Shown: positions 17,597-27,142, counted from the first letter of the stretch. The stretch is DNA of 64,000 nt from Bradyrhizobium jicamae (GCF_001440395.1 NZ_LLXZ01000215.1:62001-126000), one strand, 5' to 3'. Notes: generated from the letters alone by a model not told the origin. Numbers and translations are program-made.

Positions 17597-18309
17597 GTGC
17601 GCAGCCAATCGTGCAGGTCGAGGACCTCGACGTCTATTACGGCACCAGCCAGATCCTGTTTGGCGTCGGTTTGTCGGTGCGGCAGGGCGAGACGATGGCG
17701 CTGCTCGGCCGCAACGGCGCCGGCAAGTCGACCACCATGAAGGCGATCATGGGTCTTGCGCCGGCCCGCCGCGGCACGGTCAGCCTGCGGGGCAGGGTTG
17801 TCTCCGGGCTGAAACCACATCGCATCGCGCGAGCCGGTCTCGGCTTCGTGCCTGAGGATCGCCAGATCTTCCCGGAGCATACGGTCGAGGACAATCTGGT
17901 CATCGGTGCCAAGAAGGGACCGAACGGCGAGGACGAGTGGCCGATCCGGCGCATCTATGACGTGTTTCCGTTGCTGGAACCGCTGCGCCACAGGATCGCG
18001 GGGCGGTTGTCCGGCGGCGAACAGCAGATGCTGGCGATTGCGCGGACGCTGATGGGTAATCCAGCGCTGCTGCTTCTCGATGAGCCGAGCGAGGGACTGG
18101 CGCCGATCATCGTGCAGCGGATCGGCGAATTGCTGCGGCAGCTTCGCGGCACCGGCGCCACGGTGCTGATCGCCGAACAGAACATGCATTTTTGCCTTGG
18201 CCTTGCGAGCCACGCGACGGTTATCGACAAGGGCCAGATCGTCTACACATCCGGGATCGAAGAGCTGAAAGCCAACGAAAACATTCGTCAGCGCTATCTC
18301 GCGCTGTAG
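17593..18309 (+). CDS. ABC transporter ATP-binding protein, LivF-like
   Basis: 238 residues: Walker A GRNGAGKST, signature LSGGEQQMLAIARTL, Walker B LLLLDEPSEGLAP, and the LivF-typical loop VPEDRQIFPEHTVEDNL. It ends with the usual RYLAL. It completes the five-gene importer that starts at the Tat-exported binding protein; catabolic genes follow after 25 bases. Confidence 0.94.
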   Translation: MSAQPIVQVEDLDVYYGTSQILFGVGLSVRQGETMALLGRNGAGKSTTMKAIMGLAPARRGTVSLRGRVVSGLKPHRIARAGLGFVPEDRQIFPEHTVEDNLVIGAKKGPNGEDEWPIRRIYDVFPLLEPLRHRIAGRLSGGEQQMLAIARTLMGNPALLLLDEPSEGLAPIIVQRIGELLRQLRGTGATVLIAEQNMHFCLGLASHATVIDKGQIVYTSGIEELKANENIRQRYLAL

Positions 18310-18334
18310 CTTTCGGCCCGACCCGGGGGACGAA

Positions 18335-19549
18335 ATGGCCATCGAACGCAAGTTATCGCCGACGCATGAGGCGCCGTATCGCGGCCTGCGCGTGCTGGAT
18401 TTCGGGCAGGGCATCGCCTCGCCCTATTGCGCGATGCTGCTTGGCGTGTACGGGGCCGATGTCATCAAGGTTGAGCCACCGGAGGGCGACTGGTCGCGTT
18501 TTCTCGGCACGACCTATGGAAGCCATACCACGCTGTCGGCGGTCTATAACCGCGGCAAGCGCAGCCTTTGCCTCGACATGAAGCACAAGGAAGGGATTGC
18601 CATCGCCCGAAGGCTGGCGAGGGATTGCGACGTGCTGATCGAAGGCTTTCGGCCGGGCGTCGCCGCGCGGCTCGGGATCGGTTACGAGGAGTTGTCGCGC
18701 GACAATCCGGGGCTGATCTACCTGTCGGTCAGCGCGTTCGGGCAGAGCGGTCCCTATTCGAAACGGCCTGGCTCCGATTCCGTGGCGCAGGCCTTCTCCG
18801 GCTTTGTATCGATCAACGTCGGCAACGACGGCACTCCACACCGGGCCGGCACCACGATCTCGGACGTCGTGACCGGCGTCTATGCCTTCCAGGCGATCGC
18901 GACGACGCTGTTCGCGCGCGCAACCGTCGGCACCGGGCGCTGGATCGATGTCAATCTCTGCCAGTCGACGTCCGCGCTGCTGGGCCACAAGGTCGCCGAA
19001 CATATTCTGGAAGGCGGTGCGCCGCGCGCGCTCAACGTTCCGGCGGGCTCATACCAGACGGCCGACGGCTGGATGATGGTCACGCTGGTGAACGAGCCGC
19101 AATACAAGCGCCTGTGCGCGGCGATCGGCCGCGACGATCTCGCCACTGATCCGCGCTTTGCCGATTTTGCGCGACGCGCCGACGCCGTGGATGCACTGAT
19201 CCCGCAGTTGCGGGGGGTGTTTTTGACGGAGCCGACGGATGCGTGGCTTGCCCGGCTGCATGCTGCCGATCTCATTGCCGAACGGATACTCAATCCCGGA
19301 GAATGGCTCCGCAACGTCCATGTCGAGGCGACGAGGGCAGCGGTATGCCAGGACACGCCGGGCATGGGTGCGGTGTACTCACCGCGGACGCCGGGCATTG
19401 CGAGCTTTTCCGAGGATGACTTGTGCCCCGCACCTGATATAGGCCAGGACAGTTACGAGGTGCTGCTCGAAGCGGGTTTCGAGCGCTGCGCCATCGATGA
19501 TCTGGTTGAGGCCGGCGCAGTGCGTCAGGCCAGGGGAGGCAAGGCATGA
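18335..19549 (+). CDS. CaiB/BaiF family CoA-transferase (class III)
   Basis: 404 residues. The N-terminus YRGLRVLDFGQGIASPYC and GADVIKVEPPEGD are class III CoA-transferase hallmarks. The catalytic Asp is in RPGSDSVAQA near residue 150. It would move CoA from a donor such as succinyl-CoA to a carboxylic acid, forming a mixed anhydride on that Asp. It follows the LivF-like gene by 25 bases and overlaps the enoyl-CoA hydratase gene by ATGA, so imported acid may be activated here as well as by the ligase on the other strand. Confidence 0.92.
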   Translation: MAIERKLSPTHEAPYRGLRVLDFGQGIASPYCAMLLGVYGADVIKVEPPEGDWSRFLGTTYGSHTTLSAVYNRGKRSLCLDMKHKEGIAIARRLARDCDVLIEGFRPGVAARLGIGYEELSRDNPGLIYLSVSAFGQSGPYSKRPGSDSVAQAFSGFVSINVGNDGTPHRAGTTISDVVTGVYAFQAIATTLFARATVGTGRWIDVNLCQSTSALLGHKVAEHILEGGAPRALNVPAGSYQTADGWMMVTLVNEPQYKRLCAAIGRDDLATDPRFADFARRADAVDALIPQLRGVFLTEPTDAWLARLHAADLIAERILNPGEWLRNVHVEATRAAVCQDTPGMGAVYSPRTPGIASFSEDDLCPAPDIGQDSYEVLLEAGFERCAIDDLVEAGAVRQARGGKA

Positions 19550-20322
19550 GCATCGATCTCGTTCGTTATTCCGTTTCGGGAAATATTGCCGAGATCATGC
19601 TGGATCGAGGGCCGGTCAATGCGCTCAGCATGGACCTGATCGACGCACTGCTGGCGGCGCTGGCAAAGGCGAGAGACGACGAAGCGGTGCGAGCCGTCAT
19701 CATCGGCAGTGCGCATAAGGTGTTTTGTGCCGGCCTCGATCTCGACATCGTCCGTGGCAAACCCGGGATCGAGACCAAGAAATTCCTCGAACGGTTGTAT
19801 TTCGCACTCAACGATACGCAGTATCGCATGGGCAAGCCGACCATCGCCGCCGTGGACGGCGCGGTGCGGGCCGGCGGCATGACGATCGCAATTTCCTGCG
19901 ACATGATCATTGCTGGCGACGCCTGTACCTTTGGCTATCCGGAGATCGATGTCGGTTTGATTCCGGCCATTCACTTCGTGCAACTGCCGCGGCTGGTCGG
20001 CAAGCACCAGGCGTTCGGCCCGCTGTTTCTGGGCGAACCTTTCGATGCCGCGACCGCTTTTCGCATGGGCCTGCTCAGCGAAGTGGTGCCGAAGGGCACC
20101 GCGCTTGAGCGTGCGCGGGAGATTGCGCGCAAGCTCACCACCAAATCACCCGTTGTCATGAAAATCGGGCGCGATGCCTTCATGCGGGCCGTCGATGCCG
20201 ATTTCCGCCGCTCGGTCGAGAACGCTGCAGAGAGCTTTGCGCTCGTCGCCACGACTGAGGATTGTCAGGAAGGCCTGAATGCGTTTGTCGAAAAGCGGAC
20301 GCCAAACTACAGGGGGCGGTGA
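19546..20322 (+). CDS. Enoyl-CoA hydratase/isomerase family protein
   Basis: 258 residues of the crotonase fold. The oxyanion-hole segments are visible as VFCAGLDLD and AVDGAVRAGGMTIAISCDM. The position of the second catalytic Glu is occupied by other residues (LIPAIHFVQL), so the chemistry may be isomerase, hydrolase or lyase-like rather than classical hydration. It overlaps the CoA-transferase by four bases and the MaoC gene by one. Confidence 0.9.
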   Translation: MSIDLVRYSVSGNIAEIMLDRGPVNALSMDLIDALLAALAKARDDEAVRAVIIGSAHKVFCAGLDLDIVRGKPGIETKKFLERLYFALNDTQYRMGKPTIAAVDGAVRAGGMTIAISCDMIIAGDACTFGYPEIDVGLIPAIHFVQLPRLVGKHQAFGPLFLGEPFDAATAFRMGLLSEVVPKGTALERAREIARKLTTKSPVVMKIGRDAFMRAVDADFRRSVENAAESFALVATTEDCQEGLNAFVEKRTPNYRGR

Positions 20323-20777
20323 TGGCGGGATTGTATTTTGAAGAATTCGAGGTCGGCCGGGAATTCCATCACGAGTTCAGCCGCACGGTGACCGAGATGG
20401 ACAACACCATGTTCAGCCTGCTGACCATGAACCCGCAGCCGCTGCATATCGATGCCCATTTTTCTGAAGGCACCGAGTTCGGGCAACGGCTGTTCAACAG
20501 TATCTATACGCTCGGCATCATGATCGGCATGAGCGTCTACGATACGACGCTCGGCACCACGATCGGCAATCTCGGCATGACCGACGTCAAGTTTCCCAAG
20601 CCGGTGTTCCACGGCGATACGCTGAAGGCGCATACCAGGATCATTTCGAAACGCGAGAGCAAGTCGAGGCCGAACCAGGGCATCGTGGAATTCGAGCACA
20701 CCATGACCAATCAGCGCGGCGAGGTGGTGGCAAGCTGCCGCCGCACCGGCCTGATGCACTGCAAGCCGAAGGCGTGA
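20322..20777 (+). CDS. MaoC family dehydratase (hotdog fold)
   Basis: 151 residues, single hotdog domain with the hydratase-2 motif N-P-x-P-L-H-x-D (NPQPLHID) near residue 43. The ATG shares its A with the TGA of the enoyl-CoA hydratase gene (TGATG). It probably adds or removes water on an acyl-CoA double bond. It is half the length of the double-hotdog mesaconyl-CoA hydratases and would need to dimerise. The order MaoC then CitE is typical of short dicarboxylyl-CoA breakdown. Confidence 0.9.
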   Translation: MAGLYFEEFEVGREFHHEFSRTVTEMDNTMFSLLTMNPQPLHIDAHFSEGTEFGQRLFNSIYTLGIMIGMSVYDTTLGTTIGNLGMTDVKFPKPVFHGDTLKAHTRIISKRESKSRPNQGIVEFEHTMTNQRGEVVASCRRTGLMHCKPKA

Positions 20778-20781
20778 GGCG

Positions 20782-21639
20782 ATGCGATCGTTCCTGTTCG
20801 TTCCCGGCGACAGTCAGCGCAAGTTCGAAAGCGCGAAGAAGACCGCAGCCGACGCGCTGATCCTCGACCTCGAGGATTCGATTGCGCCGGACGAGAAGGT
20901 CGGTGCGCGACGTACGGTGCGCGAGATGCTCGACGTCCGGAAGCCGGACCAGAAGATGTATGTCCGCGTCAATGCGCTCGACACCGGAATGACGCTTGGC
21001 GATCTTGCGGCCGTCATGCCCGGCCGACCGGACGGGATCGTGCTGCCGAAATGCGCCGGCGCCGCCGACGTCAACCGTCTCTCGCTCTATCTCGATGCCT
21101 TCGAGGCCGCGGCCGGGATCGAACAGGGCACGACGCGAATAGTCACAGTGGCGACGGAGACAGCGAGGGCCGTGCTCAAGCTGCTCGATTTCGAGAGCAT
21201 GAGCCCGCGGCTGTGGGGCATGATGTGGGGCGCCGAGGATCTCGCGGCCTCGCTCGGCGCGTCGCGAAACCGGACCGCCGGCCGCTTTCACGGGCCGCTC
21301 CTGCTGGCGCGCGACCTCTGCCTGATCAGCGCGGCTGCGGCCGGCGTTGTCGCGATCGATACCATCGCGACCGATATCAATGATCTGGATGCGGTACGGG
21401 AAGAGGCGATCGCGGCAAGGCAGGACGGGTTCCTGGCCAAGGCGGTGATCCATCCCAAGCATGTCGACGTCGTCAATGCCGCCTTCATGCCGACGGATGA
21501 GGAAATCACCTGGTCGGAGAAGGTCGTCAAAGCGTTCAACGACAATCCGACGTCGGGTGTCGTGAAGATCGACGGCAAGATGATCGACAAGCCGCATCTG
21601 CGCGCCGCGGAGAAGATCCTGGCGCTGCGCGGGCGGTAG
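20782..21639 (+). CDS. CoA ester lyase, CitE-like (HpcH/HpaI aldolase family)
   Basis: 285 residues. Family marks are RSFLFVPGDSQRKFESA at the start, LILDLEDSIAPDEK, YVRVNALDTG, IVLPKC, and MWGAEDLAASLGA. The lone CitE-like proteins of alphaproteobacteria act on malyl-CoA or citramalyl-CoA type thioesters with Mg2+ held by the acidic residues. Next to MaoC and CaiB genes it points to cleavage of a beta-hydroxy dicarboxylyl-CoA into acetyl-CoA and a keto acid. It starts four bases after the MaoC stop. Confidence 0.9.
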   Translation: MRSFLFVPGDSQRKFESAKKTAADALILDLEDSIAPDEKVGARRTVREMLDVRKPDQKMYVRVNALDTGMTLGDLAAVMPGRPDGIVLPKCAGAADVNRLSLYLDAFEAAAGIEQGTTRIVTVATETARAVLKLLDFESMSPRLWGMMWGAEDLAASLGASRNRTAGRFHGPLLLARDLCLISAAAAGVVAIDTIATDINDLDAVREEAIAARQDGFLAKAVIHPKHVDVVNAAFMPTDEEITWSEKVVKAFNDNPTSGVVKIDGKMIDKPHLRAAEKILALRGR

Positions 21640-21654
21640 TGACGTAATGATGAT

Positions 21655-21714
21655 GTAGCCCGGATGAGCCAACGGGTCGCGCGAATGCGCGCCCCGTTGG
21701 CTCATCCGGGCTAC
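21655..21714. repeat. 60-bp palindromic interspersed repeat
   Basis: Two perfect 22-base arms (21655-21676 beginning GTAGCCCGGATG, and 21693-21714) flank a core with its own hairpin (GCGCG 21679-21683, CGCGC 21688-21692). This type of GTAGCCCGG palindrome is recognised as a dispersed extragenic repeat in Bradyrhizobium and Rhodopseudomonas. It lies between the CitE-like and thiolase genes and could also act as a transcription attenuator. Confidence 0.85.
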
Positions 21715-21787
21715 GAGTTCACTGACCAGATTGACTTTGCTGCTTGATCGGCAGCAAATGCGGCAAAGCAACAAGAAGGAAAATACC

Positions 21788-23020
21788 ATGGTTGACGCGC
21801 TGATCATCGACGCATGCAGGACGCCGCGAGGCATCGGCAAAGCCGGCAAGGGCGCCTTGTCGGGCATCCATCCGCAGCAGCTCGGCGCAACGGTATTGCG
21901 CGCGCTGGCCGATCGGACCGGCATCAATACCGCAGACGTCGACGACATCGTCTGGGGCACCAGCTCACAACGTGGCCAGCAGAGCGGCGATCTCGGGCGT
22001 ATGTCGGCGCTCGACGCCGGCTATGACGACCGCGCCAGCGCAGTGACGCTGGACCGGTTCTGCGGCTCCGGCATCACCAGCGTCAACATGGCGGCCAATT
22101 CGATCATGTCGGGTTCGGAGGATCTTGTGATCGCCGGCGGCACCGAGATGATGTCGATGGAGGGCCGGCGCGGCGAGGGGCCGTTCATGATGGACAACGG
22201 CAATCTCCGCCTGCGTGTGCGGCATCCGCAATCGCATCAGGGCGTCTGCGCCGATGCGGTGGCGACGCTCGAAGGCATCACGCGGCAGGACGTCGATGAG
22301 CTCGGTCTCGAAAGCCAGAAGCGGGCGGCTGCGGCCATCAAAGGCGGGCATTTCGACAAGAGCCTCGTGCCTGTTTATCGCGAGGACGGCAGCCTCGCGC
22401 TCGATCGGGAAGAATATCCGCGGCCGCAAACCACGCTCGAGGGGCTGGCCGGGCTGAAGCCGGCGTTTCCGGCCATTGCGGATTATGCGCTCGACGACAA
22501 GGGCACGACCTATCGCAAGCTCATCCTGGACAAGTATCCCGATCTCGACATCAACTTTGTGCATCACGCCGGTAATTCCTCCGGCGTCGTCGACGGCTCG
22601 GCGGCCATCCTGCTGGCGTCGCCGGGTTACGCCAAGGCTCATGGCCTGAAACCGAGGGCCCGCGTCGTTGCGATGGCGAACATGGGCGACTCCCCGACCC
22701 TGATGTTGAATGCGCCGGTGCCGGCTGCCCGCAAAGTGTTGGCCAAGGCGGGTCTCACGCTCGACGACATCGACCTGTTCGAGATCAACGAAGCCTTTGC
22801 CGTCGTCGCCGAAAAATTCATCCGCGACCTCAAGCTTGATCGCGAGAAGGTCAACGTCAATGGCGGCTCGATCGCGCTTGGCCATCCCATCGGTGCGACC
22901 GGCTCCATCCTGATCGGTACCGTGCTCGACGAGCTGGAGCGGCGCGATCTCAAGCGCGGGCTGGTGACGATGTGCGCCGCCGGCGGCATGGCGCCAGCTA
23001 TCATTATCGAGCGCGTCTGA
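21788..23020 (+). CDS. Acetyl-CoA C-acyltransferase (thiolase)
   Basis: 410 residues from the ATG at 21788 (AAGGA eight bases upstream). The active-site Cys is in LDRFCGSGITS near residue 92, the His in GHPIGATGS, and the second Cys in CAAGGMAP. The C-terminal FEINEAFA motif is present. Thiolases cleave 3-ketoacyl-CoA with CoA to release acetyl-CoA (or run in reverse). It ends the plus-strand operon after the palindromic repeat and converges on the histidine kinase gene with a 7-base gap. Confidence 0.93.
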   Translation: MVDALIIDACRTPRGIGKAGKGALSGIHPQQLGATVLRALADRTGINTADVDDIVWGTSSQRGQQSGDLGRMSALDAGYDDRASAVTLDRFCGSGITSVNMAANSIMSGSEDLVIAGGTEMMSMEGRRGEGPFMMDNGNLRLRVRHPQSHQGVCADAVATLEGITRQDVDELGLESQKRAAAAIKGGHFDKSLVPVYREDGSLALDREEYPRPQTTLEGLAGLKPAFPAIADYALDDKGTTYRKLILDKYPDLDINFVHHAGNSSGVVDGSAAILLASPGYAKAHGLKPRARVVAMANMGDSPTLMLNAPVPAARKVLAKAGLTLDDIDLFEINEAFAVVAEKFIRDLKLDREKVNVNGGSIALGHPIGATGSILIGTVLDELERRDLKRGLVTMCAAGGMAPAIIIERV

Positions 23021-23027
23021 CGGAAGA

Positions 23028-24620
23028 CTAGGCGGCCGGAAACTCGAGTTCGAACGCCACGCCCTTCTCGGACGGCAGGAGCCGGATCGATCCGCCATGG
23101 CTGGTCATGATCGCCTGGACGATCGAGAGCCCCATTCCCGTGCCGCCGGTATCGCGGCGCGTGGTGAAGAAGGCGTCGAAGATCTTCTCGCGGTTCGCTT
23201 CGGATATGGGATCGCCGTCGTTGCTGACGGTCATTCTGACGGAGGCGTTTTCCGCGGCGGCTTCCAGCCGCACGCTCCTTGCGTTGTGACGGATGGCGTT
23301 GTCGGTCAGATGCGACAACACGATCAGCGCTTTTTCGCTGGACATCCCGATCGAGCGCTCGAGGTCGCCGGTGGCCTCGATCGCCCGGGTCGGGAACCGG
23401 CTCTTCAGTCCGCCTATCACTTGAGATAGTTCGGTTTGCTCATTCTGCGGTGCGGTTTCGGCGCGCGCCAGTTCGCGTAAGCGCTGGGTCATGGCTTCCA
23501 GGCGCCCGGTGTCACCTAGAATGTTCGATATGAAATTCTTCTGCTCCATCCGCGTGAGCGTGTCGGACTTGCTTTGCAGGGAATCCAGCAGGAGTTCAGC
23601 GGCACCCTTGATCGACGTCAGCGGCGACTTCAATTCATGGGTAAGGTGCGACGAAAACGTCGCGATGTAATCCGACCGCCGCGACAATTGCTCCGCCATG
23701 TCGAGGAAGCTGTGCGACAACTGGGCGAACTCGCGCGTGCCGTAATGGGCGAGCGGTCTAAACGCATCGCGGTCGCCGCGGCTGATGCGCGCGGCGCGAT
23801 CGACCAGTTCGCGCATCGGGCGGGTGATGGTCCGGGAGAAAACCAGGCCGATGATGATCGTCGCGACAATGACCGCAAGTCCCGCCAGGATAAACTTGCC
23901 GCGCTCCTGATAGAGATGGTCGAAGATGTTGCTCGGCGTCCTCGACGTATAGACCACGCCTGCGACGCGGTTGTTGACGACGACTGGCATGGCCGAGAAT
24001 ACGTGGACGCCGACGCCGCGGCTGATCGAGTAGATCGGAGGCGGCGGCTTGTCAGGTTTGCGAATGCGCAAGGCTGCCCGGTATTGTCCCTGAAGCGCGG
24101 TGGCGATCTCCTCGATATGGGCGAGCGATTGGCCGACCTCGTCGCGGCCGGCAATCACGACGCCGCGGGGATCGAGGATGCGAAAACCGGCCAGCGTGAC
24201 CTTCTGGGTTTCCCGGATGATCGGCATCAGCCGCGCGCCGATCTCGACATAGGGCTGCGACGCGGGCGCGCTTGCCGGAAGCGCATCGGGCCGCCGCCGA
24301 AGCAGGTCGGCGCCGGCGGCGAGATCGAGCGCGGGCCGGATCGGCGTGAGCTCGTCTTCCCGGCCTGCTCGGGCCTCGGGCGGAATTTCAGCGCCGAGCG
24401 TAATTCCGGCACCGAGACGGGATTCCACTTCCCGCGCATAGACGGCGGCGAGCACCCGGCTTTGCGCGATCAGCTCCGCCTGGGTTTGGTGAATGAGCTG
24501 GTTGTCATAGAGGCGGAAGAAGAACAGCCCGACCAGCGGCAGCGTCGCCGCAGCGGCGAGCGCGGTAAAAATGACCTGGCCTACCGACGGTCGCCATTTC
24601 TCGGCCCTGTGGGGCATCAT
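23028..24620 (-). CDS. Sensor histidine kinase, CreC-like
   Basis: 530 residues. Membrane helices lie at about 13-36 and 243-264, flanking a roughly 200-residue periplasmic sensor domain. Next come a HAMP-like region (about 262-315) and HisKA with the phospho-acceptor His328 in SSHLTHELKSPLTSI. The C-terminal HATPase has the N box (LTDNAIRHNA) and G box (DTGGTGMGLS). The ATG at 24620 overlaps the regulator stop as ATGA, so the pair is co-translated. The HisKA segment resembles CreC. The stimulus is unknown. Confidence 0.92.
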   Translation of the reverse strand: MMPHRAEKWRPSVGQVIFTALAAAATLPLVGLFFFRLYDNQLIHQTQAELIAQSRVLAAVYAREVESRLGAGITLGAEIPPEARAGREDELTPIRPALDLAAGADLLRRRPDALPASAPASQPYVEIGARLMPIIRETQKVTLAGFRILDPRGVVIAGRDEVGQSLAHIEEIATALQGQYRAALRIRKPDKPPPPIYSISRGVGVHVFSAMPVVVNNRVAGVVYTSRTPSNIFDHLYQERGKFILAGLAVIVATIIIGLVFSRTITRPMRELVDRAARISRGDRDAFRPLAHYGTREFAQLSHSFLDMAEQLSRRSDYIATFSSHLTHELKSPLTSIKGAAELLLDSLQSKSDTLTRMEQKNFISNILGDTGRLEAMTQRLRELARAETAPQNEQTELSQVIGGLKSRFPTRAIEATGDLERSIGMSSEKALIVLSHLTDNAIRHNARSVRLEAAAENASVRMTVSNDGDPISEANREKIFDAFFTTRRDTGGTGMGLSIVQAIMTSHGGSIRLLPSEKGVAFELEFPAA

Positions 24621-25321
24621 GCCTGCGGCTCGCATCGTCCAAGCTTGAAGCCGACGCCGTGAATGGTTTCGATGACATTGTCGCAATTCACGGCGGACAG
24701 CTTGGCGCGGATATTTCGGATGTGGCTGTCAATGGTGCGATCCGATACCTGGATGTTGAGCTGGTAGGCCGCGCTCATGATCTGCTCGCGGCTGAAGACG
24801 AGCGTCGGCCGCGTCAGGAAAGCCCTGAGGATTCCGAACTCGATGGCCGTCAGCCGAAGCGGCGTGCCGGCAAACTCTGCGACATGCTGGTCCGGATCGA
24901 CGGACAGCCTGCCTTGCGAAAGCGCAGCCTGGGACGCTTTCGCATCCTGCCCGCGCGAGGCGATGCGGCGCAGGATGACGTTCACGCGGGCGACGAGTTC
25001 GCGCGGGCTGAAGGGCTTGGTGACGTAATCGTCGCCGCCGATCTCCAGGCCCAGCACCCGATCGATCTCATCGTCGCGCGCGGAGAGGAACAGGATCGGC
25101 ACATCAGACGATTTTCGAATTTCCCGGCAGACGTCCAGCCCGTCGAATTCCGGCATGCCGATATCGAGAATGATCAGATCGGGCTTGTCGGCGGCGAAGC
25201 GGGTCAAGGCTTCCTTGCCGTCGCGCGCCTCGAAGATGGCCATTCCGGCCTTCTTCAGTGCGACACGGATGACCTCGCGGATGTGAAGATCGTCGTCAAC
25301 GATGAGAATGCGGTGCGTCAA
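24617..25321 (-). CDS. OmpR-family response regulator
   Basis: About 234 residues. Receiver domain 1-120 has acidic VDDD at 8-11, phospho-acceptor Asp53 (LIILDIGMPEFD) and Lys102 (DDYVTKPF). The winged-helix DNA-binding domain ends with TIDSHIRNIRAKL and IETIHGVGFKL. I chose a TTG start at 25321 because GGGAGAG precedes it and the receiver begins at once; no suitable ATG exists nearby, and an ATG at 25387 would add an unrelated 22-residue leader. It pairs with the downstream kinase and probably regulates envelope genes (inference from neighbours). Confidence 0.9.
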   Translation of the reverse strand: MTHRILIVDDDLHIREVIRVALKKAGMAIFEARDGKEALTRFAADKPDLIILDIGMPEFDGLDVCREIRKSSDVPILFLSARDDEIDRVLGLEIGGDDYVTKPFSPRELVARVNVILRRIASRGQDAKASQAALSQGRLSVDPDQHVAEFAGTPLRLTAIEFGILRAFLTRPTLVFSREQIMSAAYQLNIQVSDRTIDSHIRNIRAKLSAVNCDNVIETIHGVGFKLGRCEPQA

Positions 25322-25355
25322 ACGTCTCTCCCGGCGCAATCGGCTTGCAGTTGGA

Positions 25356-26846
25356 CTAGCCAGTGGTCGAACTCTTTGGTTGGGCATCCAGGGCGCGCTG
25401 GAGGCGCCAGTTCCGAAAACCCCAGGAGCGCCAGGAAGCCGTTTCTTTCTTTTGCTGTTCTACAAGGCAACCACGGCGGGAAACAAGGGTCGGATCGAAC
25501 CCGCGAAGGGCAATAGCCCGGTCGACGGCCGGCAATGCCTGCGGTCCGAGCGACAACAGGTAGTTCATGTCGATCCACACTCCCTTGCCGCCGGCTTCGC
25601 GGCTGTGGCTGACATTGTAGTCAGCGATGATGGAGGCAAAATTGATCAGCGAACAGACGTAGAGCGTTGCCGTCAGGGTGATGAGGTTGGCGCGGATCAG
25701 CCAGGCGTTCGAGCGGTTCAGAATGATACGGGCGACGATGAGGACGAGTCCGAATGCAACCAGTATCATCCAGATGAACGCCGCGATGCGCCACCAGGTC
25801 AGTAGATAGATTTGAACGTAGAGATCGAGGCGCAGGATCGACGACATCACCAGCAGGACGTTTTGCGCCACCCAAAGATAGACCAGCGGCCGGATCACCC
25901 TCGATTGCTCGGCCGGGCCACCGGGTCTCATGGCGGCCAGGACGAAGCCTGCCGCCAACAGCGCCGTGACGATGAGGGGATAGGCGCCTCGATGCGCATA
26001 TGAAGCGTAACTGATATCGGAAGGTAGAGCCACGTTGCCCCAAAGATAGATCGCGTCGAGGACGGTCTGAACGGCGAACAGCAAATTGAACAGGATCAGC
26101 GAACGAAGGATCGTGGCAACACCGAAGAAGTGATTCTGGCCCGATGGTATTCCCTGCGCCAGTGCTGCCGCTTCAGCCAAAGCTGCCGGCATCTCCCGCT
26201 TGCTGCTCCACCGGACGTGGATAAAGGGCCATACGATCGACAGCGCCACAGTCCAGAACAGTATGCGCCCGAGGCTCAGATACGAAGCCGTGTTACCCGG
26301 ATTCAGCAGGCTGATCCACTTCTCGAGCAGTGGATTGGCCGATACCAGCAGAAACAAGAAGATGCCGCTGAGCACTACGGGAATGAGCCACACGGCAAAG
26401 CCGGTCTTCAGTGCCGGTAGATTGAACGCACTGATGGCATCGCGGAGAAATCTGAACGGGCCGACCAGATAGAGATCGCATAACCCCGCAGCTCGCTCGC
26501 CGAGATCGTGCCGGTCGCGATTGGTTGTCAGCAGCAGGCCTATGCCGAGGGCCAGCACCATGAAGGTCAGAGACGCGACATTGAAATCCTCGATGGCGGG
26601 CACAAGGGCGAACAGCAGGAGGACGCCGGCCAGCAGCACTTGCTTTCGGTTTAGAGTTGCGACGTTGGCGAGTATCGAGCCACAGGCTACGGCGACCGCA
26701 AAGATGACGGCCGATATTCCGATGCCGTGTCCGTAAAACAGCCAGTCGGCCAGCGCAGCCAATGCCAGAACAATTGCTGCTTTGATGGAAAGGGGGCCTT
26801 CCTGAACGGAGCCAGCATCGGATGCCGGCGTGGTGAGATCGGTCAT
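25356..26846 (-). CDS. Multi-pass membrane protein, DUF4173-like
   Basis: 496 residues with about 11-12 hydrophobic segments. The first half has GIGISAVIFAVAVACGS and the middle SANPLLEKWISLLN. The loop with SYASYAHRGAYPLIVTALLA and the later VQNVLLVMSSILRLDLYV-like region are typical of the DUF4153/DUF4173 group. The start at 26846 (AGGTAG upstream) is preferred over an upstream in-frame ATG. Function is unknown in this family. It lies directly upstream of the two-component genes in the same direction (about 35 bases), so they may form one operon. Confidence 0.75.
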   Translation of the reverse strand: MTDLTTPASDAGSVQEGPLSIKAAIVLALAALADWLFYGHGIGISAVIFAVAVACGSILANVATLNRKQVLLAGVLLLFALVPAIEDFNVASLTFMVLALGIGLLLTTNRDRHDLGERAAGLCDLYLVGPFRFLRDAISAFNLPALKTGFAVWLIPVVLSGIFLFLLVSANPLLEKWISLLNPGNTASYLSLGRILFWTVALSIVWPFIHVRWSSKREMPAALAEAAALAQGIPSGQNHFFGVATILRSLILFNLLFAVQTVLDAIYLWGNVALPSDISYASYAHRGAYPLIVTALLAAGFVLAAMRPGGPAEQSRVIRPLVYLWVAQNVLLVMSSILRLDLYVQIYLLTWWRIAAFIWMILVAFGLVLIVARIILNRSNAWLIRANLITLTATLYVCSLINFASIIADYNVSHSREAGGKGVWIDMNYLLSLGPQALPAVDRAIALRGFDPTLVSRRGCLVEQQKKETASWRSWGFRNWRLQRALDAQPKSSTTG

Positions 26847-27142
26847 TATCGCGCTACCTGCCTGGATGGGAAAATTGCAAACCAGTGCGGTCGCGGGGCG
26901 CTCGCATAGCCACCACCCGTCGTTCGCTAGTCTTGTCGGAATAGGCATTCGTTGATCGCCTGCTGGTTTGCAGGGCGAACTATCGGGTGCGCTTGTGCAG
27001 TTGCTTGGAGCGTCGTCTGCAAGACTTCAGGATTCTTATGCAGTTTCCGTGCAGGTGCGGTTATGCGCTCGCGCCGGCGAGGCAAGTTTGATACGGGCAA
27101 TGGTCTCGTTCGATCTCCTCGCGCAAGCCGCCATCCATTCCC

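Noticed and set aside
23574-24662. A 362-codon plus-strand frame opposite the histidine kinase
   Set aside because: The minus strand encodes an unmistakable kinase; the plus frame is a compositional shadow.
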